From IMG/VR virus record IMGVR_UViG_3300050821_002877, positions 1 to 51,571 of that record: a stretch of DNA of 51,571 bases; one strand, 5' to 3'. Source of the DNA: a virus. The notes beneath the pieces were generated by a model. That model searched no databases, was not told the DNA's origin, and was given only the letters and a program-made list of their open reading frames with translations. Position numbers and translations under genes: made by a program. Positions 6,867 through 15,541 of this stretch are shown piece after piece (positions within the stretch are counted from its first letter, which is position 1; each line of letters begins with the position of its first letter).

Positions 6867-8051
6867 ATGACTCCACAAGAAGCATCATCCCGTTATCATT
6901 GGTGTCAATATAATAAAGACACCAATACTATAGAACTCTTTCTCGATAACTATATGTTATCCTGCCTCCGTTCATGCGAAGCTAAATTCTATCTTGAACA
7001 TTTATTGAATATTAAGCCTCGTTATACGGAGCTAGATCCAGCTAATTTGAATGGTAAAGTTTCTAGAAAGCCTTGGTTCTTTGATTTTGGAGAATTTGTT
7101 CATTATTGCCTAGAGAATTTTTATAATGAATTTAAGGTATCAAAATCTCCTCCTCAGATTGATTGGTGGTTGGCTTTGTGTAAAATTAAATGGTCTAATA
7201 TGAGGATGGACGATTATAAGAATAGTATTGTTGAAGCAGACGTGAAGAAATACGATGAAGTAAAAGGCTGGGAAGGTGTGGCAGGATTACTGTGTCAATA
7301 TTATGCATTCTATATGGACATGAGGCTGAGGATTATTGATACGGAGATTACGTTTGGGCATAATAGAGAAGTTCCTATAGGAAAAACTTCTATTCTTGAT
7401 TATTTTGGGTATGAGAATGATTTAATTATAGAATGTTATTTAACTGGCCGCATAGACCTTCTCGTAGATAATGGTTATAAGATTGGCCCAGTAGATCATA
7501 AAAGCACACATAAATTTGATGGCTTTGAACATAAGGATTTTAATCCACATGATGCCATGACAGGGTATATATTGGCGATTCATGAAATCCTTAAGAATTA
7601 TTATCCATTAGTACCAGAAAATTCAGATCATGGAACTAGAAGTAATCTTATTCCACAATGTCTCGGTGGCTGGATCTATCATATTAGTGCTTGTACACCC
7701 GCAGAGCCTAATAAGAAATCTGTAGCCGCAGGTAAGAAACAAGGTCCACGATTTAAGACAACCCCTGTTGACAAAACTATATCCCAGTTAGAAGATTATA
7801 AGTCTCGCCAATTATCAACATTTAAGCGAGTAGCAGAACTCCTTTTCAATAATAAAGTACCTGAATGGAATACAACAAATTGTCATAATATGTTTTTCAG
7901 GGATTGTGAATATGTCCCGATACACGAACAACCATCAGAACAATGGCAAGATATTATCAACAGATTCTATACCATACAGCCAGCATGGGACACTAGAGCC
8001 GGTTCAAATAAGAATAAGGAAATTAAGTCTGAAGAAACATCTAACATATGA
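6867..8051 (+). CDS. PD-(D/E)XK nuclease, RecB/Cas4-like
   Basis: The core catalytic motif is GRIDLLVDNGYKIGPVDHKS with D197 and D210-x-K212, and an upstream acidic helix (FGEFVHYCLENFY) as in RecB-family exonucleases. It is 394 aa, usual for phage members. It opens the recombination set: the next genes are a Sak4-like ATPase and a probable ssDNA-binding protein. The likely role is 5'-3' resection of DNA ends for annealing, or DNA turnover. No strong ribosome site is seen. Confidence 0.85.
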   Translation: MTPQEASSRYHWCQYNKDTNTIELFLDNYMLSCLRSCEAKFYLEHLLNIKPRYTELDPANLNGKVSRKPWFFDFGEFVHYCLENFYNEFKVSKSPPQIDWWLALCKIKWSNMRMDDYKNSIVEADVKKYDEVKGWEGVAGLLCQYYAFYMDMRLRIIDTEITFGHNREVPIGKTSILDYFGYENDLIIECYLTGRIDLLVDNGYKIGPVDHKSTHKFDGFEHKDFNPHDAMTGYILAIHEILKNYYPLVPENSDHGTRSNLIPQCLGGWIYHISACTPAEPNKKSVAAGKKQGPRFKTTPVDKTISQLEDYKSRQLSTFKRVAELLFNNKVPEWNTTNCHNMFFRDCEYVPIHEQPSEQWQDIINRFYTIQPAWDTRAGSNKNKEIKSEETSNI

Positions 8052-8202
8052 AGATTGGTTCTATCATACTTATCATCTTTCAGACCATATTGAGAAATGT
8101 AAAGATTGTAAAGTATGTTGTTGGGCCGGAGGGATAAGTGAGAAGACTAAAAAATTAATTTTTACTGGTAAAAGGAGTAGGAAAAATCATGCCAGAAAAT
8201 GA
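7906..8202 (+). CDS. Small Cys-rich protein overlapping the nuclease gene
   Basis: The part beyond the nuclease stop reads LTYEDWFYHTYHLSDHIEKC then CKDCKVCCWAGG, a compact zinc-binding-like cluster. The first ATG in frame lies 146 bases inside the nuclease gene. Another possibility is a CTG at 8029 with AAGGAA 8 bases before it, giving about 57 aa. It overlaps the next gene by 14 bases. The protein-like C-terminus makes it likely real, but the start is unresolved. Confidence 0.45.
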   Translation: MNMSRYTNNHQNNGKILSTDSIPYSQHGTLEPVQIRIRKLSLKKHLTYEDWFYHTYHLSDHIEKCKDCKVCCWAGGISEKTKKLIFTGKRSRKNHARK

Positions 8203-8983
8203 TTTACTTAACAAAGCTATACAACAGATTGGTGGCTGTATAGATAGTATGAAAGTCACCAATATAGACAGACTCCATGTCGCAGTATGTGGAGAGTCTG
8301 GAACAGGCAAGAGTAATATAATTGCGCGAAGTGCGAGAAAGCCAGCATACATATGTGAATTTGACAATCGAAAAGAATCTATAGCAGAGATTCCAGAAGT
8401 AATAATTAAGCAGTATCTCGATAAAGCCGATGATAATCCTGTAGCATGGGCGAATCTGGAAACAGATGTTAGTACATTTGAATATTTAAAACAGAAGAAT
8501 GAGTTTCCATTCAAATCTATAGCACTAGACTCTGCGACATATCTATATCAATATGCCGAGCATCAATTTCTGAAAACATGTAAAGCCAGTATGTTTACAT
8601 TTAAAATTGGTAGTACTACATATGTAACTGGCCGCGATTGGGATGCAGTTGTTGGTGTTCAGAAAATGTTAGATAACTTGTTGAATAGACTATTCGCACT
8701 CGATATTGATGTATATATGACCTTTCACACAAGGCCAGAGAAGGATCAGGTAAAATCCACACCAAAAGTTGCGGTATATACAGAGAAATTGACGATAAAT
8801 CCACCAAATTTGAAGATGCTTCTTCCGAAATTTAATGATAAATGGCGGACATTCGTGGAAGATGGTAAATTCATGGTCCAGCTTAGACCAGACTTCCAGT
8901 TTACTGCCGCGACAGTATTAAAGAATGTCGGAGAAAGTGAAGTAGCGGATATACAGAAGATGTTGGAGAAACATAATAAATAA
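8189..8983 (+). CDS. Sak4-like RecA-fold ATPase (single-strand annealing)
   Basis: Walker A is GESGTGKS (35-42) and the Walker B-like strand is FKSIALDS (D114). Length (264 aa) and layout match phage nucleotide-binding proteins of the Sak4 group, which promote single-strand annealing with an SSB partner. An AAAAGGAG site precedes the ATG. Its position between a PD-(D/E)XK nuclease and a putative ssDNA-binding protein supports a recombination role. Confidence 0.8.
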   Translation: MPENDLLNKAIQQIGGCIDSMKVTNIDRLHVAVCGESGTGKSNIIARSARKPAYICEFDNRKESIAEIPEVIIKQYLDKADDNPVAWANLETDVSTFEYLKQKNEFPFKSIALDSATYLYQYAEHQFLKTCKASMFTFKIGSTTYVTGRDWDAVVGVQKMLDNLLNRLFALDIDVYMTFHTRPEKDQVKSTPKVAVYTEKLTINPPNLKMLLPKFNDKWRTFVEDGKFMVQLRPDFQFTAATVLKNVGESEVADIQKMLEKHNK

Positions 8984-9029
8984 ATTGGCTTGAGCCACAG
9001 CCTAAAAAGCTCATAATCAAAGGAGTTAT

Positions 9030-9524
9030 ATGCCCAAGATGGGGGTTAACCCGGAGCAACTCGAAGCACCGCAACCAGTACCTTCTGGATGGTATAAACT
9101 TAGACTGAAGATGATTACTTGCAAAAAGTCTAAGAGTGGAAAAGGCTTTAATTATGAAGCAGGTCTTACCACTGTAGAACAGCCAGCAGAAACAAATGAT
9201 AAATTCGTTATGTTTCGTATGAATAATGGTTTCAGTCAAGCCGAAGCTGCTCAGGATTTGTGTCATGCATTAGGTTTCCCTGTTGAACCTGATGGCAGTT
9301 TCCCAGGTGATTGGAATTTAAAAGATGCTGCTAAGCCAGATGAGTTTGATGGTGCTCAGTATATTGGAGTACTGTTAGGCAAAACTGGGGAAGCAGAGCT
9401 TGTAACTGATAGTTATGATGGACGTGAAAGCAATGTTGTAAAACAATGGAAGTGTAAAGTAGATCAGTGCGCGACACGTTTCCCGAAAATACGTCACAAA
9501 ACTGATCTACGTGGAAAGAAGTAA
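9030..9524 (+). CDS. Probable ssDNA-binding partner of Sak4 (DUF669-like)
   Basis: The start of the core (PSGWYKLRLKMITCKKSKSG) and the strands that follow look like the OB-type fold of phage SSB/DUF669 proteins. It directly follows the Sak4-like ATPase, the usual place for the SSB partner. AAAGGAG lies 7 bases before the ATG. The C-terminus is basic (KIRHKTDLRGKK), unlike the acidic tail of bacterial SSB. The assignment rests on context and fold impression. Confidence 0.55.
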   Translation: MPKMGVNPEQLEAPQPVPSGWYKLRLKMITCKKSKSGKGFNYEAGLTTVEQPAETNDKFVMFRMNNGFSQAEAAQDLCHALGFPVEPDGSFPGDWNLKDAAKPDEFDGAQYIGVLLGKTGEAELVTDSYDGRESNVVKQWKCKVDQCATRFPKIRHKTDLRGKK

Positions 9525-9536
9525 TTTTATCAAGAT

Positions 9537-9663
9537 TCCCATAACTAAATGAGTTAGTGGATTTTCTCTATATTATGGGATGTATCTCCTCCAAGGCGCT
9601 CATGAATGCCTCTCCGGCGATACTTATAACTATCTTGCTCATACTGGAGGAAAGATAGTTATA
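9537..9663 (+). promoter_or_regulatory. Intergenic region with three hairpins
   Basis: TCCCATAA/TTATGGGA (9537-9544/9573-9580) encloses CTAA/TTAG. AGGC/GCCT follows near 9594-9611. A perfect 12-bp stem TATAACTATCTT/AAGATAGTTATA (9625-9636/9652-9663) lies 9 bases before the AAAGGAG of the next gene. It probably forms the leader of the DUF1599-like gene, or a processing site. Confidence 0.5.
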
Positions 9664-9685
9664 TTTTATAAAGGAGCAATAGAAA

Positions 9686-10042
9686 ATGGCATATAAAAGA
9701 AAAGTCCTTGTCCCTATCCCGCAGATTAAACTAGAATCAACACAAGAATTAATTCAATTTCATATAAAAATCTGCCAAAAAGCCCGTGATTTAATGGAAA
9801 AAAAGAACAGCGATTATGGTGGTGTCGATGAACCGTTTAGAAATTTTCATGGTTTTGGAGCATATGGGATTCTTGTTCGTTTATCAGATAAGATCGCAAG
9901 AATGAGAACATTTTTAGAAAAATTAAAAAATAAAGAGCCTATGGCAGTTATATCTGAATCCGTGGAAGATACGGCGATTGATGCCATAAACTATGTTATT
10001 CTCTTTCTTGGATATCTTAGAACATTTGGATTAGAAAAATGA
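9686..10042 (+). CDS. DUF1599-like nucleotide-modification-associated protein
   Basis: The hallmark KNSDYGG..EPFRNF...GAYGILVRLSDKIARM and the C-terminal ESVEDTAIDAINYVILFL match the DUF1599 (nucleotide modification associated domain 1) pattern, at the usual length of about 110-120 aa. Such proteins are predicted to work in phage nucleotide or base modification pathways; the chemistry is not established. Its stop overlaps the next start as ATGA. No dedicated base-hypermodification enzymes are seen nearby. Confidence 0.75.
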   Translation: MAYKRKVLVPIPQIKLESTQELIQFHIKICQKARDLMEKKNSDYGGVDEPFRNFHGFGAYGILVRLSDKIARMRTFLEKLKNKEPMAVISESVEDTAIDAINYVILFLGYLRTFGLEK

Positions 10043-10215
10043 AATGTCAAGGAACATATACCCGTAGGAGATTGAAAGGTAAACAATGTAGACTACCTGC
10101 AACTTTTGGTAGCAAGTTCTGTGGAAATCATGATCCTAAGCGTAGATTATATGCAGATGGACGAAATGTTTCTACTATCTTTGTAGCAAAAGAAGAAACA
10201 AGATGGCACAGATAG
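10039..10215 (+). CDS. Small zinc-finger protein, 58 aa
   Basis: The pattern MKCQGTYTRRR...KQCRLPATFGSKFCGNHDP gives four ligands (three Cys and one His) in a known small phage/archaeal zinc-knuckle layout (C..GxxC...A..GS.FCxxH). It starts in an ATGA overlap with the DUF1599-like gene and ends 13 bases inside the UDG-exonuclease gene, so it is tightly coupled. Confidence 0.65.
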   Translation: MKCQGTYTRRRLKGKQCRLPATFGSKFCGNHDPKRRLYADGRNVSTIFVAKEETRWHR

Positions 10216-11321
10216 CTAACTTTGGCCCAGAAACATCTCCAATATGGATATTATTAGATGAACCTTATCCTAATGATGCCGATAGTGGTGTGATTCTTGG
10301 AGGAGGATATGGGTGGAATTTTAAGAAAATCTGGAAACTGGCTGGTCTTTCGCTTAACGATATACACATTAAATCTATTAAACCTTGCCTTGGTGCTACC
10401 TATATCCAAGAGAATGTGTTATCGAATCTTTTATTGGAAATTGAACGTTGTAAACCTACTTTTATCATACCATTATCAGACGAAATTTTAAACTATCTTG
10501 TTCCTGAAACAACCCAAGCAAAGGAAAAGAATTCATCCCTAGGTAAGTGGGCAGGCTCCTTATTAATATCAAAATATATATCATATCCACATTATATAAT
10601 AGGGAGCCAACCACCAGACTGGGTAACGGCAAACTGGGACTACCATGAGATTCAGGCATTCATAGATTTTGGCCATATTCGAGAGGAATATAATTATTGG
10701 AAACAATATGGAACCCTTAATCCACTTCCTAGACGAAATCTTAATGTCGAACCTCTTTATCCTGATCTTATTAGCTTCCTTCATGACTGTCTCAACTGTG
10801 CTATTATATCAGTTGATATTGAAACGATCAGACCTAAAGGGAAAAGTGGGGGTAAAAACAATACATTTTATTATGCTATTAACCCTGGATATCCTTATAC
10901 TATTGCTATTGCTCGTTCTCCTAAGGATGTCATGAGTTTTAGTTTCTGGGATTATGAGGAAAATCAATGTGTGCAAATATGGAGGATGTTAGATGCGATT
11001 CTTAAAAAAGTACCTCAAATTGGTCAAAATTACTTTCTATTTGACGCGCACTATTTGGAAGCAATGGGATTTAGACTCACTCTTAACCGTTGTAGAGATA
11101 CACTCATCCGACATCACATTCTTTGGCCCTCTCTTAAGCATGCTTTACACTTTCAAACCAGACAGTACACCCGTGAAGTTTACTATAAAGATGAAGGACG
11201 AAATTTCAACGTTAAACGTAAAAAACAGTTTATGATATATAATGCTAAAGATGCGGCAGTGACATATGAAATATACGAAGCTCAAGAAGAAGAATTTAGA
11301 GAACGTCCACAGCTTATTTAA
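10203..11321 (+). CDS. UDG-like plus 3'-5' exonuclease half of a split DNA polymerase
   Basis: Residues 1-165 resemble family-4 uracil-DNA glycosylase (FGPETSPIWILLDEP...GGGYGWNFKKIWKLAGL...IHIKSIKPC and YIIGSQPP where UDGs have HP), but the GEAPG catalytic motif is altered to DEPYPND. Residues about 195-372 are a DnaQ-like exonuclease with ExoI D205-x-E207, ExoII FLFD281 and ExoIII Y346-x3-D350. The chain stops where a polymerase I finger/palm domain should follow; that domain is a separate gene 297 bases downstream. The role is proofreading, possibly with uracil sensing. Confidence 0.85.
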   Translation: MAQIANFGPETSPIWILLDEPYPNDADSGVILGGGYGWNFKKIWKLAGLSLNDIHIKSIKPCLGATYIQENVLSNLLLEIERCKPTFIIPLSDEILNYLVPETTQAKEKNSSLGKWAGSLLISKYISYPHYIIGSQPPDWVTANWDYHEIQAFIDFGHIREEYNYWKQYGTLNPLPRRNLNVEPLYPDLISFLHDCLNCAIISVDIETIRPKGKSGGKNNTFYYAINPGYPYTIAIARSPKDVMSFSFWDYEENQCVQIWRMLDAILKKVPQIGQNYFLFDAHYLEAMGFRLTLNRCRDTLIRHHILWPSLKHALHFQTRQYTREVYYKDEGRNFNVKRKKQFMIYNAKDAAVTYEIYEAQEEEFRERPQLI

Positions 11322-11355
11322 AAATGAACATTACATATACAAAAAGGAGCCGATA

Positions 11356-11610
11356 ATGGCCAAAGACATGATTGGTAATAGTATGAAGGTCGGGGACAAA
11401 ATAATGTTTAATGGTATGATTTGTACTATTAAAGAAATCCAGGAAAATAGGATAATTGGCGGCAAAACTATGACTGGCCGACAAATTACAGGTATGAAAG
11501 TACCAGATATTCTTACACTCGAAATTGATCTTCCTTTTGAGTGCGAGAAACCATTTAATGGAGTTATTGTACAAGTACCGGCAGAGTTGGAGAAACAGAA
11601 AGTGCAGTAA
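11356..11610 (+). CDS. Small SH3-like barrel protein between the polymerase halves
   Basis: SMKVGDKIMFNGMICTIKEIQENRIIGG has the strand spacing of a KOW/SH3 barrel. A longer in-frame start overlaps the exonuclease gene, but AAGGAG lies 6 bases before this ATG. It is 84 aa. It sits between the exonuclease and polymerase genes and might tether them or bind DNA. Confidence 0.65.
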   Translation: MAKDMIGNSMKVGDKIMFNGMICTIKEIQENRIIGGKTMTGRQITGMKVPDILTLEIDLPFECEKPFNGVIVQVPAELEKQKVQ

Positions 11611-11617
11611 TTCTTGT

Positions 11618-13129
11618 ATGCAGAATCTCATAAACTCAACCTATGAGCATCAATTAGCCTATCACTTCCATCAAATTGATAAGCGTGGCCTCCTAATTGA
11701 TGTAGATAAGAAGGAAAATCATGTACGTATACAATGTGAAGAGGAACTCAAAAACAGTTGCGATTTTCTTTCAACCCTTTGGAACACGAACGTATATATT
11801 GGCACTGAAAACAGACCCAACAACACAGACTCTCTTAACCTCAACGCCCCGCTTAAAGTGTTGGAATATCTTAAACATCTGGGTTTTAATGTACCAAAAA
11901 TCAGAAAGAAAAATACGGAAACAGATGAATATGAAATGAAGGATAGCGCAGGGGAACTTGCGCTAGTAAAATTATTAGCAGATCCATCCAGATGGCCATC
12001 TCCGAGTTCTGGAGATGGCATAAAAAAGTTACTTGAAACAAGAGAAGTAATTACTTTCAGAAATAGGTATCTTAATGCAAGACTCTATAAAGATGTGTAT
12101 TATAGCAACCATAATGTTGCCTCCACAGTTACAGGCAGAAGGGGAAGTAAAAAGACTATCTTTGGATTTGGCGGAAATGACCAAAACTTCCCATCACGGG
12201 GACGTTTGTCTGATCTCTGGAAAGAGTGTATTATATCTAGACCAAATAGAATATTTTTCTTTGTCGATCAAGTAAGTGCGGAAGATTGGCCAGTTCAAGC
12301 CTTGAGTGAGAATCATACTGCATTACAGCAGATGATGCAAGGAGTAAATCGTCATTATATATTCGCGAGTCAGATATTTGGCATTCCAGTAGATGAATTA
12401 AAGAAATTAAGGAATAATAAAGATGGCCTATATTGCACAAAAGAACAGCAAGACACAGCAGAGATGCAATATTATATGGGAAAGAAAGGCCGTCATGCGA
12501 ATAATTATGGAATGCAGCCAACACGTTTCAGCGAAGCATTAGCCTCAGAAGGTGGATTTACAGTCACAGTAGATGCATGTAAGAACATTCTAAGTATTAT
12601 TGATCGGATTGATCCTAATGTTAAGCGAATTTACCATAAATATATCCAAGACGAATTGGCCAGATCAGAGCATTTACTTAGAACTCCACTGGGGAGAGAA
12701 AGACAATTCCTTGGACTTCGATCAGGTGAAAAGAATTATAGCATACTTAATGAAGGTTATGCATACATACCACAATCAGTAGTAGGAGATAATACTGGAT
12801 TAGCAATTTCATTTCTAGAAACTAAACATCCTTATGTATTACAAGAAAGTCATGATAGTATATGTCAAGAAATCCCGGCAATTGAAGATGAGATAGTAAA
12901 AGTATTTTTAAATACACTCAAAGCATTTGAACGATCTATAAGATTTCATAACGGATTTGAAATAAATATTCCTATAGAGGGTAAAATTGGCTACAATTGG
13001 AATGATACAATCACTATTAGTGACTTTACCTCCGATGGTATCGTTGCCGCCTTTAAATCTCTTAAGCAACAAAGAGATCTATATTCTAGATGCGATACTA
13101 CGAAGAGTAGTTTCATTACCGTGCCCTAG
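11618..13129 (+). CDS. DNA polymerase family A, polymerase domain
   Basis: All three palm/finger motifs are present in this 503-aa chain: motif A FVDQVSAED (D217, E222), motif B K289-x7-YG (K289, Y297-G298) and motif C H412-D413 in SHDSICQE (E418). The C-terminus KIGYNW is typical of family A. The exonuclease is missing here because it is encoded by the gene upstream. The ribosome site is weak; a longer in-frame start overlaps the SH3-like gene. It replicates the phage genome. Confidence 0.9.
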   Translation: MQNLINSTYEHQLAYHFHQIDKRGLLIDVDKKENHVRIQCEEELKNSCDFLSTLWNTNVYIGTENRPNNTDSLNLNAPLKVLEYLKHLGFNVPKIRKKNTETDEYEMKDSAGELALVKLLADPSRWPSPSSGDGIKKLLETREVITFRNRYLNARLYKDVYYSNHNVASTVTGRRGSKKTIFGFGGNDQNFPSRGRLSDLWKECIISRPNRIFFFVDQVSAEDWPVQALSENHTALQQMMQGVNRHYIFASQIFGIPVDELKKLRNNKDGLYCTKEQQDTAEMQYYMGKKGRHANNYGMQPTRFSEALASEGGFTVTVDACKNILSIIDRIDPNVKRIYHKYIQDELARSEHLLRTPLGRERQFLGLRSGEKNYSILNEGYAYIPQSVVGDNTGLAISFLETKHPYVLQESHDSICQEIPAIEDEIVKVFLNTLKAFERSIRFHNGFEINIPIEGKIGYNWNDTITISDFTSDGIVAAFKSLKQQRDLYSRCDTTKSSFITVP

Positions 13130-13136
13130 AGCTGGA

Positions 13137-13469
13137 ATGACTAATTGTTTAATATTTGATATGAAAATTAGTAATTCTAGTTGGGGATATCCTAGAATAA
13201 GTGTAGAAAATAAACCACAATATGTACATAAATTATTTTTACAAATGAAATATGACGATATTATAATTAATGGCGATCATATATGTGAAGTTAAAAGATG
13301 TGTTAATATAGATCATCTAGATAATGTATCAAGAATGGAAAATAGGGTAAGAGAGAGAAGATCACATATAGAATCTTATTTTATAGAATATAGAAGTAAA
13401 GCATTAATCTGTCATAGAACAATAAAGAAAATAGAGGACTATAAATTTAGAAGAAGTAGATTAAAATAA
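13137..13469 (+). CDS. HNH homing endonuclease, 110 aa
   Basis: It has the HNH_3 layout: GYPRIS, YVHKLFLQM (H31), GDHIC (D47-H48), CVNIDHL (N57, H60), then the basic N..R.R tail. It is free-standing and lies 7 bases after the polymerase stop. It is markedly AT-rich. A longer in-frame start lies inside the polymerase gene and is less likely. Homing endonucleases next to phage polymerase genes are common and can accompany gene splitting. Confidence 0.85.
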   Translation: MTNCLIFDMKISNSSWGYPRISVENKPQYVHKLFLQMKYDDIIINGDHICEVKRCVNIDHLDNVSRMENRVRERRSHIESYFIEYRSKALICHRTIKKIEDYKFRRSRLK

Positions 13470-13493
13470 TAAAGTTCAGAAAGTGTCCTTTAC

Positions 13494-14729
13494 TTGTCCC
13501 GTCTTTTAAAGAAAGCATGGCTCGATAGTTTTCTTGATTATACTGCACATACCGAGACTCCCAGAGAGTATCTTTTATGGGGTGGAATAAGTACAATATC
13601 TAGTGCTCTTAAAAGAAATATATTTATTTGGTATTACGACACACAGATCACAGCGAATCAATATATTATCCTTGTTGGTCCTCCCGGGATCGGAAAAGGT
13701 GTCGCAATATCTAAGGGTTTTGGAATTGCTAGAAAAGCTAAGGCAATCAATTATATCAAGAACTGGCACACGCCGCAAGAAGTAATAGAGAAGATCGCGG
13801 AAGGATTTTCCACAGTAACACTCAAGCCCGGCCAAGTAGTCACGGCGAATATGAAGATGGATCATACGGCATGTATAGTAGCACCAGAGTTGGCCGTATT
13901 TCTACAAAATTATGAGAATCTTCATAGTCTCCTTTGTGATCTATGGGACCAGAAGGAGTTCGATTATGGGACTCGTAACAAGGGTAAGTTCCAGATTGAA
14001 GACATGTCTGTTAGTCTTCTTGGAGGATGTGTTCCTGATTATGTACGAAATTTTAGTAAAGACAGACTGGCTCCTATTACTGGCGGGTTTACTGCTCGTA
14101 CTATATTTGTGTATGCTTCTGAGAAGTATCAATTAGTAGATAATAATTTTGGTTCTCCGACAACAGTTATTAGTCAATTAGAAAATGATCTTATTAATGA
14201 TCTAGCCCACATATCAACCCTGAAAGGAGAGGTAAAACTTGACAAAAAAGCAGTCCCACTCTGGGAAGAAACATATAAAAAACATAATGCAAGGGGAAAT
14301 ATTGATAGTGACGCTAGTCAGAACTTCAAAAGCAGAATTAGTACCCACATTATCAAAACCGCCTTGTCAGTCAGTCTTTCTGAATCAGATAGTCTCATCA
14401 TCACAAAAGATCAGTTACAGCGAGCTATTGGATATGTTGAAGGAGTCAGAGATAAGGTTGATGTTGTGTTCAGATGTATTGGCGAAAGTCCACTTGCCGT
14501 TGCAATGAGTAAGGCACAAGCATATATAGATGCGGTTGGGATGTGTAGTTATAAAACTTTATTGAAGTATATGTATAGAGATTCCACAGAAGATCAATTA
14601 AATGCAATAGTGACAGTTCTGGAAAAGACTGGATTAATTATTACAAAAATTGATCTGAATGGAAATTTGATGTATTGGAGTACTAGTACAGGGAATGGAA
14701 GTAATCCACATAAAGGAGTTGGACCATAA
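13494..14729 (+). CDS. DUF3987-like P-loop replication protein/helicase
   Basis: The N-terminal pattern (WLDSFLDYTAHTETPREYLLWGGISTISSALKRNIF) leads into Walker A GPPGIGKG (residues about 62-69) and an ELAVFL strand, as in phage DUF3987-type primase/helicase proteins. There is no ATG; the only start before the conserved region is TTG, after two in-frame TAA stops that end the HNH gene. The stop overlaps the next start (ATGA). The likely job is replication initiation or helicase activity. Confidence 0.75.
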   Translation: MSRLLKKAWLDSFLDYTAHTETPREYLLWGGISTISSALKRNIFIWYYDTQITANQYIILVGPPGIGKGVAISKGFGIARKAKAINYIKNWHTPQEVIEKIAEGFSTVTLKPGQVVTANMKMDHTACIVAPELAVFLQNYENLHSLLCDLWDQKEFDYGTRNKGKFQIEDMSVSLLGGCVPDYVRNFSKDRLAPITGGFTARTIFVYASEKYQLVDNNFGSPTTVISQLENDLINDLAHISTLKGEVKLDKKAVPLWEETYKKHNARGNIDSDASQNFKSRISTHIIKTALSVSLSESDSLIITKDQLQRAIGYVEGVRDKVDVVFRCIGESPLAVAMSKAQAYIDAVGMCSYKTLLKYMYRDSTEDQLNAIVTVLEKTGLIITKIDLNGNLMYWSTSTGNGSNPHKGVGP

Positions 14730-15442
14730 TGACAAGACCTGTATATAAAATATGTATTCAATGTGGTGGTGAAGTAGATTTTGATACAAATAAATGTATA
14801 TTATGCGGTGAGGATAATAGCAATACTCCTAGATTGAAAAATATTCCTTTTCATAATACATTATTACAAAATAAACAGCCTATAAATTCTCAATGGGCCG
14901 TTATAAAAGATCAGTATATGATTTCTCCCATTTATGGCGGAAATGGACGTGTTCTCGTCCAAGAAAATCCCTTCAAGAGTAAATTCGATTGCAGTAAATG
15001 TGGTGGCCAGAAACATCTCGGTATAACTTGTCCACGTTGCGAAGGTACAAAATTAGTAAAAGGTGATGACTGTTGGGAATGTGAAGTTGCCTCCGAGCGT
15101 ACATCAAATGTCATGGGCGGTAAGATTTCTATAGGCTTTGTACCATGTGACCAATGTCATGGTACAGGAGGGACGATCGTAATCCCGGAAGAAAATCAAA
15201 GAAATACTCAGACAGGAAAAGTTTTGGCTGTTAGTGATCGAGAGATATTAGAAGTAAAGATTGGAGAAGACGTGATGTTTACTAGTTTTTCTGGAAGTCC
15301 CTTCAAGTTCCTTGATATTGATCTAAGGATTATTATTGAAAGGGATTTACTAGGAAAAGTTAAGCAACTTAAGAAGAATGTAGATGGATTAAATGAGGGC
15401 ACCTTTGCTGCTCTGGAAAATACAGGTACCCCCCGTGAATGA
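14729..15442 (+). CDS. GroES-like co-chaperonin with DnaJ-type zinc finger inserted
   Basis: There are three modules. A zinc ribbon occupies residues 9-26 (C9, C12, C23, C26). A GroES-like first strand (GRVLVQENPF, about 73-82) then breaks into a DnaJ-type Cys-rich domain with four CxxC pairs (C88/91, C101/104, C115/118, C140/143, the last CDQCHGTG). The GroES pattern resumes as GGTIVIPEENQ, TGKVLAVSD, VKIGEDVMFTSFSG and IIIERDLLGKV. IVI (150-152) aligns with the GroEL-binding IVL of the GroES mobile loop. It probably caps the host chaperonin or targets substrates. It is the last large gene of the early unit. Confidence 0.75.
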   Translation: MTRPVYKICIQCGGEVDFDTNKCILCGEDNSNTPRLKNIPFHNTLLQNKQPINSQWAVIKDQYMISPIYGGNGRVLVQENPFKSKFDCSKCGGQKHLGITCPRCEGTKLVKGDDCWECEVASERTSNVMGGKISIGFVPCDQCHGTGGTIVIPEENQRNTQTGKVLAVSDREILEVKIGEDVMFTSFSGSPFKFLDIDLRIIIERDLLGKVKQLKKNVDGLNEGTFAALENTGTPRE

Positions 15443-15539
15443 ATTAATACCGGAATTGAAAGGTTTAATTGATGCTATCACTGGATTTATAGTAGTTTAT
15501 ACATTTTTAACAATCTGGAGATTATTTTCAGGTGATTGA
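15435..15539 (+). CDS. Putative 34-aa single-pass membrane peptide
   Basis: A GTG start overlaps the end of the GroES-like gene by 8 bases and the frame runs to two bases before the convergent fibre gene. One hydrophobic helix is evident (LIDAITGFIVVYTFLTIWRLF). There is no clear ribosome site, so the evidence is modest. The plus- and minus-strand units converge here and no bidirectional terminator is visible. Confidence 0.35.
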   Translation: MNELIPELKGLIDAITGFIVVYTFLTIWRLFSGD

Positions 15540-15541
15540 TA

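Noticed and set aside
13130-13493. Group I intron carrying the HNH gene
   Set aside because: The polymerase gene ends with a normal C-terminus before the HNH gene, and no exon continuation or intron core is visible.
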